This document shows, one piece after another, positions 5,110 through 7,229 of a DNA stretch of 7,229 nucleotides. The translations under genes were made by a program, and so were the position numbers. The DNA is taken from positions 297 to 7,525 of the forward strand of contig DIPA01000040.1 in the NCBI GenBank assembly GCA_002427055.1. Direction: 5' to 3'. The notes under the pieces are model-generated. The model was not told the DNA's origin. It searched no databases and saw nothing but the letters and a program-made list of their open reading frames with translations. How positions within the stretch are numbered: the first letter of the stretch is position 1; each line of letters begins with the position of its first letter. The stretch is from Firmicutes bacterium UBA5500. GTDB lineage: Bacteria > Bacillota > UBA994 > UBA5500.

Positions 5110-6750
5110 TTACCTCGCCAATAGCATTTGCAGTCGTGCTTGCTCTGTCAGCTTCTGACCGGTTTCCGGATGAACTGCTACGCAAGCCCCATCTATCAGC
5201 CTGGTTTGCAGTAATCCCTTAGCTACTCTACTGCCTACTAAATGGGGAGCATCTAGAATTCCCGCTTGAATGGCACTCACCAATACCTGCGGATCACTGC
5301 CTAACACACAACTTGAATCACCCAGATGCCTCATCGCAGCCAGCAGCTGTTTCGCCTCGGCCAATAGCTCTGCTTTACGTGCTTGAACAATCGGATCATA
5401 CGCTGCTAGGGGTAGACCGTGGATTGCATTCTGCAGCATACCGGCAACTATTTCACAACTCTCAATTACATCTTGCGGGGTAGCTACATGGTTAGCTTCG
5501 CAAAAGCCAACCACATGCACTATGTCCGGCTGCAAGGATAGTGCCAGATGCATCGACGATGCTAACTGGCCTTTGGCCTTGTTCATGTTAGTATCGAAAC
5601 TAGCCAGGCCGCTACGCACTTGTGTATAGCTCCGGAAGTTGGCATCGTGTAAAGAAGCTATTAGTTCTTTTTTGGCTAGCATCTTAGCTAGGTCTTGCTG
5701 GTAGCTAGTGCCATTAGGAGTATTGAACATATATTGAGCCACATAGTGCTGCACGCCTTGCTGTTTGGCAAACGCAGCGGCTAAGTAGGCCATGGCTACA
5801 GCAATAGTGTCACTCGCCTCGCGCAGGCTCCAATGGTGCGCCTCATTAACTTCAACAGGAATGCCTCGCTCGGCATACCAGGCCATGGTGGCCAAGTTCT
5901 CAGCAATCGCAGTTGCTAATGGTCGGTTTGAACGCCCATCTAGCTCGCTATACCAACAGAGGGGAATTGCACCCCAGGCGTTGTGCAGTGTGTTCACCGC
6001 AAGCTCGGCCCACTCTACCAAATCGCGCGTGCCTGCGTATATGCGCATCAACGGATAATTGCCTGTGCGGCTAGCGGCGTAAAGAGCCTGCAGATCCTCG
6101 GGCTGGCGCAATGGTACCCCACCTGCACCCACTTGGCGCGGGTCTAACTCATCCGGCCTAAAGAAGCTCGCCTGAGCGTTCTGATCGGGCCCAATGGAAA
6201 TCACGTCTAGCACTTTTGCCTCGGCGATCTGCTTAACGCCGGCTATCGTGTCTGCTAAGCTGGGCAGACCAAAATGATGTCTTAATAAGGGGTACGGACG
6301 TTTGGCTGCCAAACGAGGAATGAGCTGGTCAGGATAGCGCTCGGCAAGTGGCTCTTGATCACGCCCCTGTAAAAAAGCAATGATTTCATCAATGCCTTCT
6401 TGTCCGGAAAAACAGCAGCGAAAAGCGCCGGTTGCTGCCGCTGCAACAGTAGCCGGCGGCGTTCCGCCAAAAATCAGCGTCATATTGCCTAAGCCTGCCT
6501 CGGCAAGTGCCCCGCGCAACTGCTGCACCAAGCCCGGTACTAGTTCCGGTGTCAATCGATAGCTGAGGGCAAGAATATCAGGCCGATATTCCTGCGCCGC
6601 CTGTACGATGCCAGTGGTCCCAACGGCCGGACCTAAGAAAGCGGTGTCGTAACCGTGCTCTTCAGCTAAACGTAAGAAGCGCAACGTACCGGCGACATGC
6701 ACATCATGGCCAAGTGGCGCTCCTAAGATCTTGGGCTTTTTGTCAATCAT
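5110..6750 (-). CDS. Cobalamin-dependent mutase-like protein, B12 domain fused to a GlmE-like barrel
   Basis: In this 546-residue protein, residues 5-130 form a B12-binding Rossmann domain with the base-off DxHxxG motif DVHVAG (16-21), whose His18 should ligate cobalt, then ALSYRL (61-66) and IFGG (93-96). Residues about 150-545 resemble the epsilon subunit of glutamate mutase (GlmE). The segment LATMAWYAERGIPVEVNE (286-303), the AFAKQQGVQHYVAQY region (326-340) and the C-terminal AIQAGILDAPHLVGSR stretch (493-508) align in order with GlmE as I remember it. The protein thus looks like GlmS and GlmE joined in one chain. It probably performs an adenosylcobalamin radical rearrangement in the cytoplasm. 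Arg236 may match the substrate Arg149 of GlmE, but counterparts of Arg66 and Arg100 are not seen, so the substrate is probably not glutamate. ATG at 6750 overlaps the preceding stop by ATGA; GGGCGGG lies upstream. A methyltransferase-type B12 enzyme is less likely given the GlmL neighbour. Confidence 0.75.
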   Translation of the reverse strand: MIDKKPKILGAPLGHDVHVAGTLRFLRLAEEHGYDTAFLGPAVGTTGIVQAAQEYRPDILALSYRLTPELVPGLVQQLRGALAEAGLGNMTLIFGGTPPATVAAAATGAFRCCFSGQEGIDEIIAFLQGRDQEPLAERYPDQLIPRLAAKRPYPLLRHHFGLPSLADTIAGVKQIAEAKVLDVISIGPDQNAQASFFRPDELDPRQVGAGGVPLRQPEDLQALYAASRTGNYPLMRIYAGTRDLVEWAELAVNTLHNAWGAIPLCWYSELDGRSNRPLATAIAENLATMAWYAERGIPVEVNEAHHWSLREASDTIAVAMAYLAAAFAKQQGVQHYVAQYMFNTPNGTSYQQDLAKMLAKKELIASLHDANFRSYTQVRSGLASFDTNMNKAKGQLASSMHLALSLQPDIVHVVGFCEANHVATPQDVIESCEIVAGMLQNAIHGLPLAAYDPIVQARKAELLAEAKQLLAAMRHLGDSSCVLGSDPQVLVSAIQAGILDAPHLVGSRVAKGLLQTRLIDGACVAVHPETGQKLTEQARLQMLLAR

Positions 6751-7229
6751 ACCAACCCGCCCTCTAGCACGAAGCGCCGTATTTGCGTAGCCGAAAGCCC
6801 GGCGATGCCCATTCTTTCTACTGTACGTCCCAACTCCCAGTAGTTTTCTCCCAGCAGCAACGAGCCTAAATGCACCATAGAGTGAATTGTGGGCGTAGGT
6901 ACATTGAGCAAGTCGCCTAGAGCGGCAATCGGCACCAAGCTCATTGGTATGTCTTCAGTGATGTAGCGATGGTAAATGCCCGTGGGAGCTTTGATACCCG
7001 CATAACCGTGGTTGTTCTGAATAGCCTCATAGAGGGTACGCCCGACGGCATCATAAGCTACGTACAGCCAATTTCGTGCACTCATAGCAGGAATGCCTAA
7101 CGCAGCGGCCACTGCAATTCGCTCAGCATCCATCGCCTCTAGCACTTTTGCTACTGTTGGTGTAGCACCGTCCATGTAGAAATCAAAGTCGCCACGCGTA
7201 GCCTCAATGCGAGCAGCATTGAGTATGAC
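6747..7229 (-). CDS. Opine dehydrogenase-family oxidoreductase, C-terminal part (cut by window edge)
   Basis: The frame is open from the right edge to a TGA at 6747, giving 160 visible residues of a protein that usually has about 360. The visible part is the helical octopine/nopaline dehydrogenase domain. It begins with VILNAARIEATRGDF and continues through FYMDGATPTV, GIYHRYITEDIPMSLVPIAALGDLL, VPTPTIHSMVHLGSLL, and a YWELGRTVERMGI-GLS-RRFVLEGG ending, all in family order. Opine dehydrogenases reductively join an amino acid to a keto acid with NAD(P)H, or run in reverse; distant members act on other amino-acid or keto-acid substrates. The N-terminal NAD(P)-binding Rossmann domain and, probably, the catalytic histidine lie beyond the edge. 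ATG codons inside the frame, such as the one at 7175, are internal. The stop overlaps the mutase start by 4 bp, so translation of the two is coupled and this enzyme probably acts in the same pathway. Confidence 0.85.
   Translation of the reverse strand, partial: VILNAARIEATRGDFDFYMDGATPTVAKVLEAMDAERIAVAAALGIPAMSARNWLYVAYDAVGRTLYEAIQNNHGYAGIKAPTGIYHRYITEDIPMSLVPIAALGDLLNVPTPTIHSMVHLGSLLLGENYWELGRTVERMGIAGLSATQIRRFVLEGGLV

Noticed and set aside
5110..6750. Ordinary glutamate mutase epsilon subunit, or ornithine/lysine aminomutase large subunit
   Set aside because: GlmE lacks a B12 domain and has a glycine-rich NEGGG-type motif not seen here. Aminomutase large subunits have a C-terminal B12 domain and do not resemble this barrel.
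1..7229. CRISPR arrays, insertion sequences, phage or toxin-antitoxin elements
   Set aside because: No regularly spaced repeats, transposase-like frames, terminal inverted repeats or toxin-antitoxin-like gene pairs were seen. The tRNA at the left edge shows no duplicated 3' end within the window that would suggest an integration site.

Overview
The window looks like a piece of chromosome from an anaerobic, spore-former-type Firmicute (Clostridia or Negativicutes). The reasons are the strong AGGAGG-type ribosome binding sites, a roughly balanced base composition, a clostridial-type stand-alone MurD, and a GlmL-type reactivase beside a B12-dependent mutase, a combination typical of amino-acid-fermenting anaerobes. 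This placement is inference; no rRNA or other marker is present.

Layout, left to right. Positions 2-76 (minus) hold a tRNA-Arg(CCG) with an encoded CCA and a plausible promoter of its own. Positions 201-1364 (minus) encode a CPA2-type cation/proton antiporter. A 150-bp divergent intergenic region with two overlapping palindromes separates it from a small PII-like protein gene (1515-1883, plus). A hairpin lies in the short convergent gap before murD (1932-3332, minus), which is a transcription unit of its own. A near-perfect GC-rich terminator at 3428-3459 closes the next unit upstream.

That unit (3478 to beyond 7229, all minus) reads, in transcription order: an opine-dehydrogenase-family oxidoreductase (cut by the right edge), a cobalamin-dependent mutase-like protein with an N-terminal B12 domain fused to a GlmE-like barrel, a GlmL-type reactivating ATPase, and a 65-residue PspC-domain membrane protein with a TTG start. 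The first three are very tightly packed: a 4-bp ATGA overlap, then a 4-bp gap.

The most interesting content is this three-gene cluster. It repeats the logic of the glutamate, ornithine and lysine fermentation clusters (B12 mutase, reactivase, amino-acid dehydrogenase), but the mutase is a GlmS-GlmE-like fusion in which, by alignment from memory, two of the three substrate-binding arginines of glutamate mutase are not visible. I read it as a B12-dependent rearrangement of an amino-acid-like substrate that is not glutamate. The substrate cannot be named from the sequence. A second, weaker theme is the PII-like protein divergent from a cation antiporter, which could be a sensor-transporter pair.
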